Source: Bacteroidota bacterium
Lineage (GTDB): Bacteria > Bacteroidota > Bacteroidia > Chitinophagales > Chitinophagaceae
Direction: 5' to 3'
Assembly (NCBI GenBank): GCA_018268105.1
Contig: JAFDXG010000005.1
Location: forward strand, 21,269 to 85,268
Length of the DNA: 64,000 nucleotides
The notes under the pieces are model-generated. The model was not told where the DNA came from. It did no database searches and saw only the letters and a list, made by a program, of their open reading frames with translations. The position numbers and the translations under genes are program-made. This document shows positions 54,501 to 63,117 of the stretch, piece after piece; the stretch's first letter is position 1, and every line of letters starts with the position of its first letter.

Positions 54501-56346
54501 TAATAAAAATTACAAGTTTAGCATTGCAGGCTCATTCGATGCGTCCGATTCACTCAATCAGCAATTGAATGCCAATACTAATTTTGATCATACCAGCATT
54601 CATTTCCTTGAAGAATACCTGGGAACATTATTTGGAAATATTAAAGGATTTGCTACAGGAAATCTAAAGATACATGGAAATGTTAACAACCCCTTGTATA
54701 CTGGAAACCTTCATGTGGATAATGGAAGTCTGAAAGTATTATATACTCAATGTACATACCGGTTTGATACCGCAAATTTTGTATTCAGTCCCGGAAAAAT
54801 AGATTTTGGAACCATATCAATCAATGACACCCTAAGTTTACATAATAAAAGTTCAAAAAACACCGCTATCCTTACCGGTACTCTTGAGCATAATAATTTC
54901 AGAGATTTTGTGTACAATATTAATATTAATACCAACCGTCTTCTGCTTTTGAATACTACCCGCAATGACAATAGTACTTTCTACGGTAAAGCAATAGGAA
55001 AAGTAAACTTCAGGCTGAGTGGACCAGATAATGATATGAGAATGTCAATCACCGGAGAACCTGTTGACAGTTCAAGTATTTTTATTACCTCCTCATCATC
55101 CAAGGAAAGTGCAAATGCGGATTATATAATTTGGAAGCAATATGGCAGGGAGATGAATCTTGATTCACTCGGCAGATTATCATCTGATCTGAATATTGAT
55201 CTTAATCTTACAGCCAATAGTCTTACCCGTATGTATATGGTGCTCGACGAAGTGACCGGAGATATTATTGAAGCTACAGGAAATGGCAATATAAGAATGC
55301 GCACAGGTACCAATGCACCATTTACCATAAATGGTAAATACTCCATTGATCGGGGGTTCTACAGGTTCAGTTTTCAGGAAATTTTCAAAAAACCTTTCGT
55401 ACTAATGCCTGATGAAGGAAGTTATATCCGGTGGGATGGTGATCCTTATAAAGCTGAAATTAACCTGAAAGCAAAATACGTTGCCAATGATGTAAAGTTA
55501 AGTTCACTATATGCTGAACAGGGACAAACTTCCGATCCGGAACTGAGCAGGTTAAAAGGAGAACGAACTGATGTAGATGTACTTTGTACTCTTACCGGAT
55601 CACTTGTAAAACCAGATATACGGTTTGATATTTCATTACCTGCCAACAGCGATGTTAAAAACAGCCAGCGTTTACTTGGTGACTTGCAACGTATGAATAA
55701 TGATGACAATGAAAAAAATAAACAGGTAGCATACCTCATTGTCTTCAAAAGCTTTGCCCCAATTGGACAATATAATGTACAGCAAACCGATGCTACTACT
55801 TTTGCATTTAATACAATTTCAGAATATATCTCAGGGTATCTCACCAGTTCATTAAAAACTTTGCTCTATGGCATTTTCAAAGACCCTACCCTTAGCGTAA
55901 ACTTTAATTATACCCGGGCTTCCATTGACCCTACCGGAACCGGTACAGGGCTGGGTAACACAGTTAACCTTACACGCGATAATGTAAGTCTGCAATTCAT
56001 TAAGTCATTGCTCAACGACAAACTGGTAATAACATTTGGAAGTGACTTTAATTTCGTGAGTAGCGGATCGCAGGCTGCATTAACCGAACAGGGTACCAAT
56101 TTCCTCTTTCTGCCCGACGTTACAGCGGAATATAAAATAACACCTGATGGTAAATTCAGGGTTAGCTGCTTTTACAGGAGCAACTTTGATGCATTATCAA
56201 CTAACGGCAAACGTAACCGTGCCGGTGGTAGTATTTCATTCCGTACTGAATTTGATCCGGAGTATTTAAAAAGAAAAAAAACAACCTCAGGTCAAACAGA
56301 AAATAGTACTAAAGTTTCCGACTCAACAGTGGTAAGGTTATTCTGA
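51550..56346 (+). CDS. TamB (DUF490) translocation/assembly module family protein
   Basis: 1598 residues from GTG at 51550. One hydrophobic anchor lies at about 2-15, then a very long repetitive beta-strand region of AsmA/TamB type (DLKDVNFRQRD, HIHFFAINGNL, YIQFKGSFTGF) and a C-terminal DUF490 domain (about 1190-1560) with ANSLTRMYMVLDEVTGDIIEATGNGNI. Such bridge-like proteins span the periplasm and move lipids or help outer-membrane assembly. No ATG lies upstream: the frame is open to a stop near 51503, and a CTG at 51517 would add RAVYKILKT, the positive residues expected before the anchor. The true start is therefore uncertain. Confidence 0.9.
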   Translation: MLSLLFIIVLTAILVNTTPFQNFLVRIVVGQLSKELHTKVAIRHVDFGLFNTMNLKGVYIEDQINNDTLLYAGKIKVNITDWFFLKDKIELKYLGLEDATIDLHRIDTTWNFQFLADYFGTSSASTKKKKKVELLLNQVDLKDVNFRQRDEWRGQDLELTVGELSLNADEINLSEKKVHINTLQIDNPLFRIYDYPGRRPPVKVAPVSKQKKDSLQTPFNADGWDLVIGELIMHNGAFKNDIKRNRKAYDYFDDSHIHFFAINGNLKKVVLQQDTLTADLRLSTKERSGFVVNSLTSKFRMEPGAMIFDKLDIRTPYSHLSRYYSMRYDNFDDDMSDFITNVKLEGKFTKSTLHSRDIAYFAPELKKWNKLITINGDVKGTIDNLSAKNFEIESGKDTRLIGNIKMNGLPDIDSTYIDFRANDFRTSYKDAVALIPDLKTITSPQISAIDYIQFKGSFTGFLRDFVTYGTIQTNLGTITSDINMKIPHRGVPAYSGKIATGNFQLGKLLEVNELGAISFEGNIKGKGFSSATLNTALDGNFAALEYNNYNYQHITVNGNMEKKLFNGSVKINDPNVIAELDGDIDFNGSKPEFNFFANIQRGNLKALNFSKADMNVIGKFDMNFNGNNIDNFLGTVDLFDVAVTRNDQTFVFDTLTLSSHVIDQQKILQLRNTEASAFLIGNFNIHELPDAVKQFLNKYYPAYIPPPEKIIRNQNFLFQLDVKNIDQYLTLINPGLKGFNNSTIVGSLNSETNLMAISAMIPYAAYKNIGVQDFRLTGQGNMDSLKLTSIIGNTIVNDSLQFPGSKISIASANNVSQLSISTAATQTINDARLSAQITNLQDGVKIHFDPSSIVLNEKTWKINDGGELTLSKTYVDARNVKFTNGDQEVSVVTRHSDVGTWDDIVVEIKKLNLGDFLPFVIKEPRIEGLATGNITFEDAFRNMYISADLKTEQLRLENDSVGTVAVTGAWDDRNKKAIYEAISNNKNYKFSIAGSFDASDSLNQQLNANTNFDHTSIHFLEEYLGTLFGNIKGFATGNLKIHGNVNNPLYTGNLHVDNGSLKVLYTQCTYRFDTANFVFSPGKIDFGTISINDTLSLHNKSSKNTAILTGTLEHNNFRDFVYNININTNRLLLLNTTRNDNSTFYGKAIGKVNFRLSGPDNDMRMSITGEPVDSSSIFITSSSSKESANADYIIWKQYGREMNLDSLGRLSSDLNIDLNLTANSLTRMYMVLDEVTGDIIEATGNGNIRMRTGTNAPFTINGKYSIDRGFYRFSFQEIFKKPFVLMPDEGSYIRWDGDPYKAEINLKAKYVANDVKLSSLYAEQGQTSDPELSRLKGERTDVDVLCTLTGSLVKPDIRFDISLPANSDVKNSQRLLGDLQRMNNDDNEKNKQVAYLIVFKSFAPIGQYNVQQTDATTFAFNTISEYISGYLTSSLKTLLYGIFKDPTLSVNFNYTRASIDPTGTGTGLGNTVNLTRDNVSLQFIKSLLNDKLVITFGSDFNFVSSGSQAALTEQGTNFLFLPDVTAEYKITPDGKFRVSCFYRSNFDALSTNGKRNRAGGSISFRTEFDPEYLKRKKTTSGQTENSTKVSDSTVVRLF

Positions 56347-56444
56347 AATTGAGTTGTGAGCAGCGAATTAACGACATTCAGCCAAGCCTACCCTTAACTT
56401 GAAACTGAATACTCACACTTTATTGTTTACCCCCTATCACCTCC

Positions 56445-57314
56445 TCAGTTCCCATTATAATAATTCCACAAAAGTGCAGAGAGTTTTCTTGTCATCACCC
56501 ATGCTTCGTTGCTTTTATCCCAGCTTTGATCTGTATTATTTTTAGTAAAAATGCTGAAAATGTAAGGGTTCTTTTTTGCATTTACATATACCACTTCATT
56601 TCGGCTTTCATCTACGGCTCCGTTTTTATCTGCTACAAATACACCGGCAGGGATAGCAGAGAGTGCCTCCTCATCCCAGAACTGTCTGCCCAGCAGGCGC
56701 AGCATTTTGTCACTTGCCTCCCGGGAAAATACTTCTCCTTTCACAATTTTTTCCATAAGTAATGCAATCTCTCCTGGTGATGATTGCCCCCAACCATATA
56801 TTGCCCTGTTAGCCTCCCTGCCCGGTGTTCGGCTATTTACGCGGGTAATGCGAAATCCCAGGCTGTCCATGATCTGGTTTATCCTTGTACCACCACCGGC
56901 TAGCTTTTGCAGCCAAAGACTTGCACAATTATCGCTTATAGTGAGCATCAGCATCATTACCTTGCCAAGTTCAATAGCAGAACTGTCTTTGAAACGGGAG
57001 AGAACATCATCACCTTCATCATAAAAAAGATCATTAGTATAAATGAGATGCTGATGGTAATCCAGTTCTCCTGCGCTGATCTTTTGCATTATCCCCAATA
57101 GAATCGGCATCTTTACAATACTGGCAGTTGGGAAAATAGTATCTGCATTAATACTGACAATGCGGTTATGCTTCAGATCGTGCACATACACTCCTGTCAC
57201 TCCATGAAAGCCGCTAATCAGTTGTTTTATTTCCCCCTCCAGTTTTTTGTCTGTTTTTTGCGCTTCTGTTTTTCCCAAAAAAGCAATACCGATAAATAGT
57301 AGTATAAGTCTCAT
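56445..57314 (-). CDS. Class A beta-lactamase-like serine hydrolase
   Basis: 289 residues with a signal peptide (about 1-18). The serine motif is SIVK (65-68) and SDN is present at 127-129. The third box is KNG (230-232) instead of KTG. Where class A enzymes have ExxLN with the deacylating Glu166, this protein reads GREAN, so that Glu appears absent from its usual place. It is probably a periplasmic serine hydrolase or peptidase related to penicillin-binding proteins; real beta-lactamase activity is doubtful. Convergent with tamB across a 98-nt gap. Confidence 0.83.
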   Translation of the reverse strand: MRLILLFIGIAFLGKTEAQKTDKKLEGEIKQLISGFHGVTGVYVHDLKHNRIVSINADTIFPTASIVKMPILLGIMQKISAGELDYHQHLIYTNDLFYDEGDDVLSRFKDSSAIELGKVMMLMLTISDNCASLWLQKLAGGGTRINQIMDSLGFRITRVNSRTPGREANRAIYGWGQSSPGEIALLMEKIVKGEVFSREASDKMLRLLGRQFWDEEALSAIPAGVFVADKNGAVDESRNEVVYVNAKKNPYIFSIFTKNNTDQSWDKSNEAWVMTRKLSALLWNYYNGN

Positions 57315-57369
57315 ACAACTAAATTAGTTCATTAATCAATATGCATTAATATTGAAATAATGATTTCCT

Positions 57370-57377
57370 TATTTTTG
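57370..57377 (+). promoter_or_regulatory. Candidate -7 promoter element for the GNAT gene
   Basis: TATTTTTG is a perfect TAnnTTTG match, 23 nt before the ATG at 57401. A TTG lies 15 nt further upstream, a short spacing. Confidence 0.4.
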
Positions 57378-57400
57378 AAATCCCCATTATTGTTTTTGAC

Positions 57401-57850
57401 ATGAAAATCCTGATTAGACGAGCAGTAAAAGAAGATTGCAAACGACTGATGCAATTGGTAAAAGAATTAGCGGTTTTTGAAAAAGCACCGCAGGAGGTAA
57501 CTGTTACCCTTGAGCATTTTTCAGAAAGTGGCTTTGGTGAAAGTCCGGTTTGGTGGGCATTTGTAGCAGAAACAGAGGAGGGCATTGCCGGATTTGCATT
57601 GTACTATATTCGTTATTCAACCTGGAAAGGTCAGGCAATGTACCTGGAAGATATACTTGTAACGGAGACCATGCGGGGGAAGGGAATTGGGAAGTTATTA
57701 TTTGAACAATTGGTTATTGAAGCCAGGGAAAAAGGTTTTAAACGTATATGCTGGCAGGTACTCGACTGGAACAAACCGGCAATAGATTTTTACAAAAAAT
57801 ATAAAGCAACATTCGACGGGGAATGGATAAATTGTTCAGTTGATATTTAA
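57401..57850 (+). CDS. GNAT-family N-acetyltransferase
   Basis: 149 residues. The acetyl-CoA-binding motif A is YLEDILVTETMRGKGIGKLLFE (around 82-103, R/Q-x-x-G-x-G/A core RGKGIG). The preceding strand GIAGFALYYIRYSTWKG and the C-terminal LDWNKPAIDFYKKYKATFDGEW resemble the diamine (spermidine/spermine-type) acetyltransferase branch. The substrate is probably a small amine. It is monocistronic, divergent from the beta-lactamase-like gene. Confidence 0.9.
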   Translation: MKILIRRAVKEDCKRLMQLVKELAVFEKAPQEVTVTLEHFSESGFGESPVWWAFVAETEEGIAGFALYYIRYSTWKGQAMYLEDILVTETMRGKGIGKLLFEQLVIEAREKGFKRICWQVLDWNKPAIDFYKKYKATFDGEWINCSVDI

Positions 57851-57990
57851 CATTTACCCCAATCTCCAATAATTCATTTTCAGCTAAACGTAAACTAATG
57901 GTTAATATTCCTATTTTTTGACTTAATACCATGTCTCCCCATACAATTAGTATGAATTCCGTCATAATTTTATCTAATAATACACAGGGC

Positions 57991-59355
57991 ATGAAATATT
58001 CAAGAAAAATATCACTCTTCTCATTGCTAATTATTGCATTGATGTCTTTTGTAATGTCCTGCAAAAAAGAGAATAATACTGGAAATACCACATTAGACTC
58101 TCTTGATATTGCCAATAAAATAAAAGACACCGCATGGAGATATGCACAGGACCTGTATCTATGGTATAATCATTTACCTGCATCCTTCAACCCTCAAAGT
58201 TATAGTGATCCTAATGCAATAATGGAAGCCATCCGCGCATATAGTATTGAACCCGGATTTCCAAACCCGGTTGACAAATGGAGTTTTGCAATTAAAAAAA
58301 CAGATTGGGACAATGTAAGCTCTGGTATCAGTGGTGATTTTGGAATGAACATTTTTTTCAATAGCACCAATGACCTGCGTGTATCTTATGTAGAGCCTGC
58401 GTCACCTGCGGGAGCCTCCGGCATAAGCAGGAGTTGGCGTATAATATCTGTAAACAATGATACGGCTATTAATACGGAAGATGCTACTATAACTCGTATT
58501 TCAACTGCCGTGTTTAAGAGTGCATCAGGCAGTTTTGTTTTCAGGCGTCCAGACAATACTGATACTTCCATCACGCTTACTTCAGCATCTTATCAGGAGA
58601 GTCCCATTTTGCTTGACACCATATATAGGGTAGGCTCAGAAAAGGTGGGTTACATGGTATTCAACTCGTTTCTGGGTGATATCCCTTCCGTAAAAAATAA
58701 GTTTAGCAACTTGTTTAGTACATTTAGCAGTGCCGGTATACAGGATATTGTTGTTGACTTGAGATATAACGGTGGCGGATATGTGGAACTGCAAAATGAA
58801 CTGGCCAATTACCTTGTACCTAATGCCGGAAACGGAGGTATTATGCTGCAGGAAAAATATAATGATAAGTATAGCCGTCGCTACGACACCACAATCACTT
58901 ATAATAAAAAGGGCTCGCTAAACCTTTCGCGCATATTTTTTATTGTTGCAAAAAACACTGCATCAGCAAGCGAACTGCTTATCAACAGTCTTAAACCCTA
59001 CATGGATGTGAAGCTGGTAGGAAGAGCAACACATGGTAAGCCCGTTGGCTTTTTCAATATCCCCGTTGGCGACTGGTATATTTTCCCGGTATCGTTCAGG
59101 AGCGTAAACAAAAATGGGGAAGGAAATTATTTTAACGGGATGCAACCCGATGCCGGAGTAAGTGATGGACTGGACAAGCAATGGGGAGACGTGAATGAGA
59201 AATGCCTGGCAAGTGCATTGCATTATATCAGCGATGGTGTATTTTCAAATATCTCTGCCCGTAGTACACAGGATGTACTGACAGATGCCGGCAATACAGT
59301 TTTAGACGCCAGACGTTTCAAAGGAGCAGTAGCAGATAGCAGGTCTTTACATTAA
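57991..59355 (+). CDS. S41-family C-terminal processing peptidase-like lipoprotein
   Basis: 454 residues from the ATG at 57991; an ATG at 57931 adds a 20-residue non-signal extension. The lipoprotein signal ends at Cys24 (FVMSC). A helical N-terminal domain is followed by a PDZ-like segment (about 120-195, with RVSYVEPASPAGASGI) and the S41 protease domain: VDLRYNGGGYVELQ, NTASASELLI with Ser325, and THGKPVG with Lys350, the Ser-Lys dyad at the expected 25-residue spacing. It would cleave envelope proteins at their C-termini. Confidence 0.9.
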   Translation: MKYSRKISLFSLLIIALMSFVMSCKKENNTGNTTLDSLDIANKIKDTAWRYAQDLYLWYNHLPASFNPQSYSDPNAIMEAIRAYSIEPGFPNPVDKWSFAIKKTDWDNVSSGISGDFGMNIFFNSTNDLRVSYVEPASPAGASGISRSWRIISVNNDTAINTEDATITRISTAVFKSASGSFVFRRPDNTDTSITLTSASYQESPILLDTIYRVGSEKVGYMVFNSFLGDIPSVKNKFSNLFSTFSSAGIQDIVVDLRYNGGGYVELQNELANYLVPNAGNGGIMLQEKYNDKYSRRYDTTITYNKKGSLNLSRIFFIVAKNTASASELLINSLKPYMDVKLVGRATHGKPVGFFNIPVGDWYIFPVSFRSVNKNGEGNYFNGMQPDAGVSDGLDKQWGDVNEKCLASALHYISDGVFSNISARSTQDVLTDAGNTVLDARRFKGAVADSRSLH

Positions 59356-59510
59356 TGAAATAAATGGCAGGGTCTTAAAATTATTTTTCTAATGTATCAT
59401 TTATATTTTATTATTGGAGGAGCAGGATTCTTTTCCTTATTAAAATATAATAGCCATTGTTTGCCAAATGACAATTACCATTAAATGTGAAGTAAACATT
59501 TATCATTATT

Positions 59511-59900
59511 TTATGACGGCTGCTGAACAGGATTTTTTTTACTCCAAAGAATATAAGAAATGATTCCGGGAACAATCCATATCAACATGGTTAGCATCAG
59601 GGGATCAAATTTCCCCGAAACTGAAATTCCGGAATATATCGCTCCGCTAAGATCAAAAAACAGGCCGGCATAAGCCCATTCTTTGATTTTTTTTAACCCA
59701 GGTATAAGTATTGCGATTGCACCAATTATCTTGGCCCAACTGATGTACTGAATAAAATACACCGGGTAACCAAGACCCTTTACAAAAATTTTCACAGTCT
59801 CTTCAGTTGGACCAATACCACCAATGGAAGTAAAGATCATGAGTCCTGAAAATAAAATGGTGAATACCCAATAGAGGATGCTGATGGTTGATTGTTTCAT
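59511..59900 (-). CDS. DoxX family membrane protein
   Basis: 129 residues with four membrane helices (about 7-27, 48-66, 71-92, 97-117). The motif LGYPVYFIQYISWAKIIGAIAILIPGLKKIKEWAY is characteristic of DoxX-like proteins, which are tied to respiratory or thiol chemistry in some species but often uncharacterised. It lies 18 nt downstream of the VOC gene, and the two are probably cotranscribed. The 155-nt gap to the convergent protease gene contains nothing recognisable. Confidence 0.85.
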   Translation of the reverse strand: MKQSTISILYWVFTILFSGLMIFTSIGGIGPTEETVKIFVKGLGYPVYFIQYISWAKIIGAIAILIPGLKKIKEWAYAGLFFDLSGAIYSGISVSGKFDPLMLTMLIWIVPGIISYILWSKKNPVQQPS

Positions 59901-59918
59901 CTTTTTGGTTTTAGATTT

Positions 59919-60356
59919 CTATGCATGTTGTGCAGATACATTAAACATCCATCGAATCCCGAACCTGTCTTTGCATGTTCCCCAATACCCCCAGAATTCA
60001 TCATGCGGTGCTATACCACCACTGCCACCAAGCGACAGTTCTTTGTATAACCTGTCTGCTTCTTCTTTTGTGTCTGTGTTCAGGCTAATGGTTACATTAT
60101 TACCTTCCACTAATTTTTGTCCCATACTTTCAAGTATATCCGTAGCCATAAGTAGTGTACCTCCAAGAATAGGCAAAGCCACATGCATTACTTTATTTTT
60201 ATCAGCATCTGATAAGGGGGGTATACCATCTGTGGCAGGCATATCTTTCATGCGAAAAATCGGTGCCGAAAACTCTGTTCCAAATATTTTTTTGTAATAG
60301 TTAAATGCTTCTTCTGCATTACCATTGAAATTGAGATAAATTGATACATTAGCCAT
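59919..60356 (-). CDS. VOC-family protein (PhnB/3-demethylubiquinone-methyltransferase-like)
   Basis: 145 residues. NVSIYLNFNGNAEEAFNYYKKIFGTEF is the PhnB-like VOC N-terminus, LSDADKNKVMHVALPILGGTLLMATD the central strand pair, and CKDRFGIRWMFN the end of the fold. Two beta-alpha-beta-beta-beta modules would make a metal site. The function is unknown; such genes often travel with AHSA1 and DoxX genes, as here. Confidence 0.9.
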   Translation of the reverse strand: MANVSIYLNFNGNAEEAFNYYKKIFGTEFSAPIFRMKDMPATDGIPPLSDADKNKVMHVALPILGGTLLMATDILESMGQKLVEGNNVTISLNTDTKEEADRLYKELSLGGSGGIAPHDEFWGYWGTCKDRFGIRWMFNVSAQHA

Positions 60357-60523
60357 AGTCGTAAATTTTTGAGTTCAGAAAATATTTAATTTTTTTCATT
60401 GAATGTTAAACAGCTCCTGTCAAAGCTGTTGTCAATATTGGGAAAGCTGTTTTGACTTTGCTATGCAAATCTAAAATTTTCTCTTACCTGTAGTTGACAA
60501 GTTGTTGCAAATTGATTATCCCT

Positions 60524-61372
60524 TTATTTAATTTCACACAATTCTTTTAGTTTTTCAAGTGCTATAGGCCAACCTTCATCAAACATATTTGTCCATTTTT
60601 CAAAAGTTTCTATAAATACTTCCAAAGTGGTTACTCCATCCGTTTCCGTGAATTGGTAAGCTTCCTTTACACCTGTCCATTCCTTTGCCATCTCAGAGTC
60701 TGTATCAAGCGAACCATCTGAATTAATTATAGCAATATGGCGAGCAAATAAATAATCGCAGGGATTACATACTTCAATTAACGCCATTGTGCCCCCACCT
60801 TCCCCGCCAGTAAATTTTAACCTGGCGCCCTGTTTCCACTCGCCATCATATTTGGAGCCTGGCCACGCTGCATCTGTCCATATTTTGTAAGTGGCAGGCT
60901 GCAGCATGGTTTCCCAAACCTTTTGTTTCCCGGCATTTATTGCAATACTAAAATGCAAATCTTTTCTACTTTCTATATACAGTTTAAAACTATTGAGTAT
61001 GGCCTGCCATCCGGTTTGCTGAAGTTCTAAGGGGTTGTCTGTTTCTGCATCAAAAACAGTAATAATTTTTGTAGCATTATCCAATTTTTCAAACGATGTT
61101 ATCGCCTGCCTTCCATCTCCCATGGTGTATGCAATTTTTTTATACTCCCTCACTTCATCGTACACGGCTTCAAAGTCAAACCCAAAGCTGCCATCCTTTG
61201 CTTCCATTCTTGATTTCAGTTTGCCGCCTTTGCGAAGATCGTTATCTGCATAAGGGCAATGCCAGTCGGGAGAAGCCTGGTTCCATTTTGTAATGGCAAT
61301 GGGATCGTTGTAGGCATTCCATACTTTTTCAATTGGGGCTTTTATCATTGTTTCGATAGCTACCTTATTCAT
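60524..61372 (-). CDS. Fused double AHSA1/SRPBCC-domain protein
   Basis: 282 residues made of two START-like AHSA1 domains in tandem. The first (1-135) starts with ETMIKAPIEKVWNAYNDPIAITKWNQASPDWHC and ends in GWQAILNSFKLYIE. The second (about 138-282) repeats the plan with SIAINAGKQKVWETMLQPATYKIWTDAAWPGSKYDGEWKQG and ends in EGWPIALEKLKEL. The domains form hydrophobic pockets; ligands are unknown. Most relatives carry one domain, so this looks like a fusion or duplication. The 62-nt gap upstream leads to the broken DUF2200 gene. Confidence 0.88.
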   Translation of the reverse strand: MNKVAIETMIKAPIEKVWNAYNDPIAITKWNQASPDWHCPYADNDLRKGGKLKSRMEAKDGSFGFDFEAVYDEVREYKKIAYTMGDGRQAITSFEKLDNATKIITVFDAETDNPLELQQTGWQAILNSFKLYIESRKDLHFSIAINAGKQKVWETMLQPATYKIWTDAAWPGSKYDGEWKQGARLKFTGGEGGGTMALIEVCNPCDYLFARHIAIINSDGSLDTDSEMAKEWTGVKEAYQFTETDGVTTLEVFIETFEKWTNMFDEGWPIALEKLKELCEIK

Positions 61373-61434
61373 TTGATTTTATTTTTTAAATGTAATTGAG
61401 TTTTCAATAACTTCTCCATCTTTTTCCCTTTCGC

Positions 61435-61739
61435 CTATTCATCCACCAACTTATCAAGATATCTCGCCTGCTGTATAAGAGGGTCTTTATTATCTTCCAC
61501 CTGATAACCACAAATAACTCCTTTAATGAGTCTGTCATAGGGGTTTAAGGTCGCCTGCCCAAAGAAGGTTTCAAAGTTTACTTTCTGGTCAATGAGGTCT
61601 TGTATTTTTTTTTGTCAAACCCTGTAAACCAGGTAATGAACTGGTGCAACTCTTTCTTTGTTCTACCCTTACTTTTCACCTTAGTTACATAGTACGGGTA
61701 CCCGAAGGCTAAGCACTTACCGGCAATTTGATGATTGAT
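61435..61739 (-). pseudogene. DUF2200 gene broken by a frameshift, start codon lost
   Basis: Translating the minus strand in two frames rebuilds a DUF2200 protein. The first part reads NHQIAGKCLAFGYPYYV and GRTKKELHQFITWFTGFD; after the A9 run at 61605-61613 the frame shifts, and the second part reads DLIDQKVNFETFFGQA, NPYDRLIKGVICGYQVED and DPLIQQARYLDKLVDE, ending at the stop at 61435. One extra A would restore the frame. At the expected start the codon is ATC where homologues have ATG. Two lesions argue for a decayed gene rather than a sequencing error, though the homopolymer is a risk. Confidence 0.75.
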
Positions 61740-61806
61740 TTTTTTTACTATCTATAATATTTATTTCAGGGGTTCTAATTTTCCTCTCCGTATTACCAGG
61801 TTCTTA

Positions 61807-61896
61807 TTATTTCATTGCTTTTTTGAGATCTGCTACCGGAAGGCTGATAAAATTTTCTTCGCTATAAATATCAGTTTTACATTGTTTTTGAATGAT
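61807..61896 (-). pseudogene. Possible N-terminal remnant of a VOC-family gene
   Basis: A short minus-strand frame reads TDIYSEENFISLPVADLKKAMK and then stops. This resembles the first strand and helix of small glyoxalase/VOC proteins, after which FY and a second strand would normally follow. Nothing matching continues past the stop. The rest of 61740-62059 is non-coding as far as I can see and includes the promoter region of the GlxA-type gene. Weak evidence, because only about 20 residues match. Confidence 0.3.
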
Positions 61897-62059
61897 TAAT
61901 TTGACTAGACAAAACTGCAACCTTTTCTATAGATAGGAGCTGTGTACCGGCGACAGAATGGAGGGGTAATTCCGCCAAAACGATTTTGTGAACTCCATAT
62001 TTGAATTTTAACTCAAAGCCCGCGTCAATAGTGTAATTTCACTATCTCAAATTATTTAT

Positions 62060-63046
62060 ATGAAAAGGGTGTCCGTCTACGTTCCCGAAAGCGCAGTGAT
62101 AGAAGCCATCACACCACCCTACCGTTTATTTAAAACCGCCAATGATTTTCTGCAGGCACAAGGCAGAAAACCCCTGTTTGAAGTGGAATACGTAGCCTTA
62201 AAAAAATCCGTAAATGCTAACGATGGCGAGTATGCTGTTAAAGCAAACCGATTATTGAATGAAGTAGAAAAAACCGATCTATTATTTCTGCCTGCCATTT
62301 ATGGCGATGTAGACAATGCGATAAAGCAAAACACAAAAGCTATTCCCTGGATCAAACAGTTGTATTGCAAAGGCAGTGAAATCGCAAGTTTATGTGTTGG
62401 CGCTTTTCTATTGGCAGAAACAGGTTTGGTAAACGGAAAGAAATGTTCTTCCCATTGGGCTTATTATGATATTTTCAGGAAAAAGTATCCGGAAGTGGAA
62501 ATTGCCGATGGTTCTGTAATTACCGATGAAGGAGGGATTTACTCCAGTGGCGGCGCCAATTCTTTATGGAACCTCCTTTTATATTTATTGGAAAAATATA
62601 CCGACCGGCAAATTGCAGTATTGGCTTCCAAATATTTTGCAATTGACATTGGAAGAAACAGTCAGGCGGATTTTACCATCTTTACCGGGCAGAAAACACA
62701 TGCCGATAAAGAAATCCTTAAATCCCAGGATATTATTGAGAAAAATTTTTTTTATAAAATAACGGTAGAAGACCTGGCAGATAAAGTAAGCATCAGCCGC
62801 AGAAATTTTGAGCGCCGGTTTAAGATTGCTACCAATAATACACCAATTGAGTATATCCAACGGGTGCGTATAGAAGCTGCCAAACGCAACTTTGAAGGGA
62901 GCCGTAAAAATGTAAATGAAGTAATGTTTGATGTCGGTTATACCGACACCAAAGCCTTTCGGGATATTTTCAAACGTATTACCGGGTTAACGCCGGTAGA
63001 GTACAGGAATAAATATGCAAGAATGGAAATACCCGTTGTGGAATAA
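62060..63046 (+). CDS. GlxA-type transcriptional regulator (DJ-1/PfpI plus AraC HTH)
   Basis: 328 residues. The N-terminal DJ-1/PfpI-like domain (1-190) has VYVPESAVIEAITPPYRLF, LLFLPAIYGD and EIASLCVGAFLLAETGLVNGKKCSSHW, with Cys at the nucleophile-elbow position. An AraC double HTH follows at about 235-320 (ITVEDLADKVSISRRNFERRFK, NEVMFDVGYTDTKAFRDIFKRITGLTPVEYR). Such regulators sense small metabolites through an enzyme-like pocket. The targets may be the neighbouring AHSA1/VOC/DoxX genes, transcribed away from it; no operator was identified. Confidence 0.9.
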   Translation: MKRVSVYVPESAVIEAITPPYRLFKTANDFLQAQGRKPLFEVEYVALKKSVNANDGEYAVKANRLLNEVEKTDLLFLPAIYGDVDNAIKQNTKAIPWIKQLYCKGSEIASLCVGAFLLAETGLVNGKKCSSHWAYYDIFRKKYPEVEIADGSVITDEGGIYSSGGANSLWNLLLYLLEKYTDRQIAVLASKYFAIDIGRNSQADFTIFTGQKTHADKEILKSQDIIEKNFFYKITVEDLADKVSISRRNFERRFKIATNNTPIEYIQRVRIEAAKRNFEGSRKNVNEVMFDVGYTDTKAFRDIFKRITGLTPVEYRNKYARMEIPVVE

Positions 63047-63117
63047 TGAAATATAAAGCCCTCGGTAGTATGTTACCCTATATTGCTAATTGAGTTTTTT
63101 GCAATCTCATGTCTTGT

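Noticed and set aside
60400..60480. Repeated AAAGCTGTT words upstream of the VOC gene
   Set aside because: There are only two short copies at irregular spacing. Not enough to call a repeat or operator.
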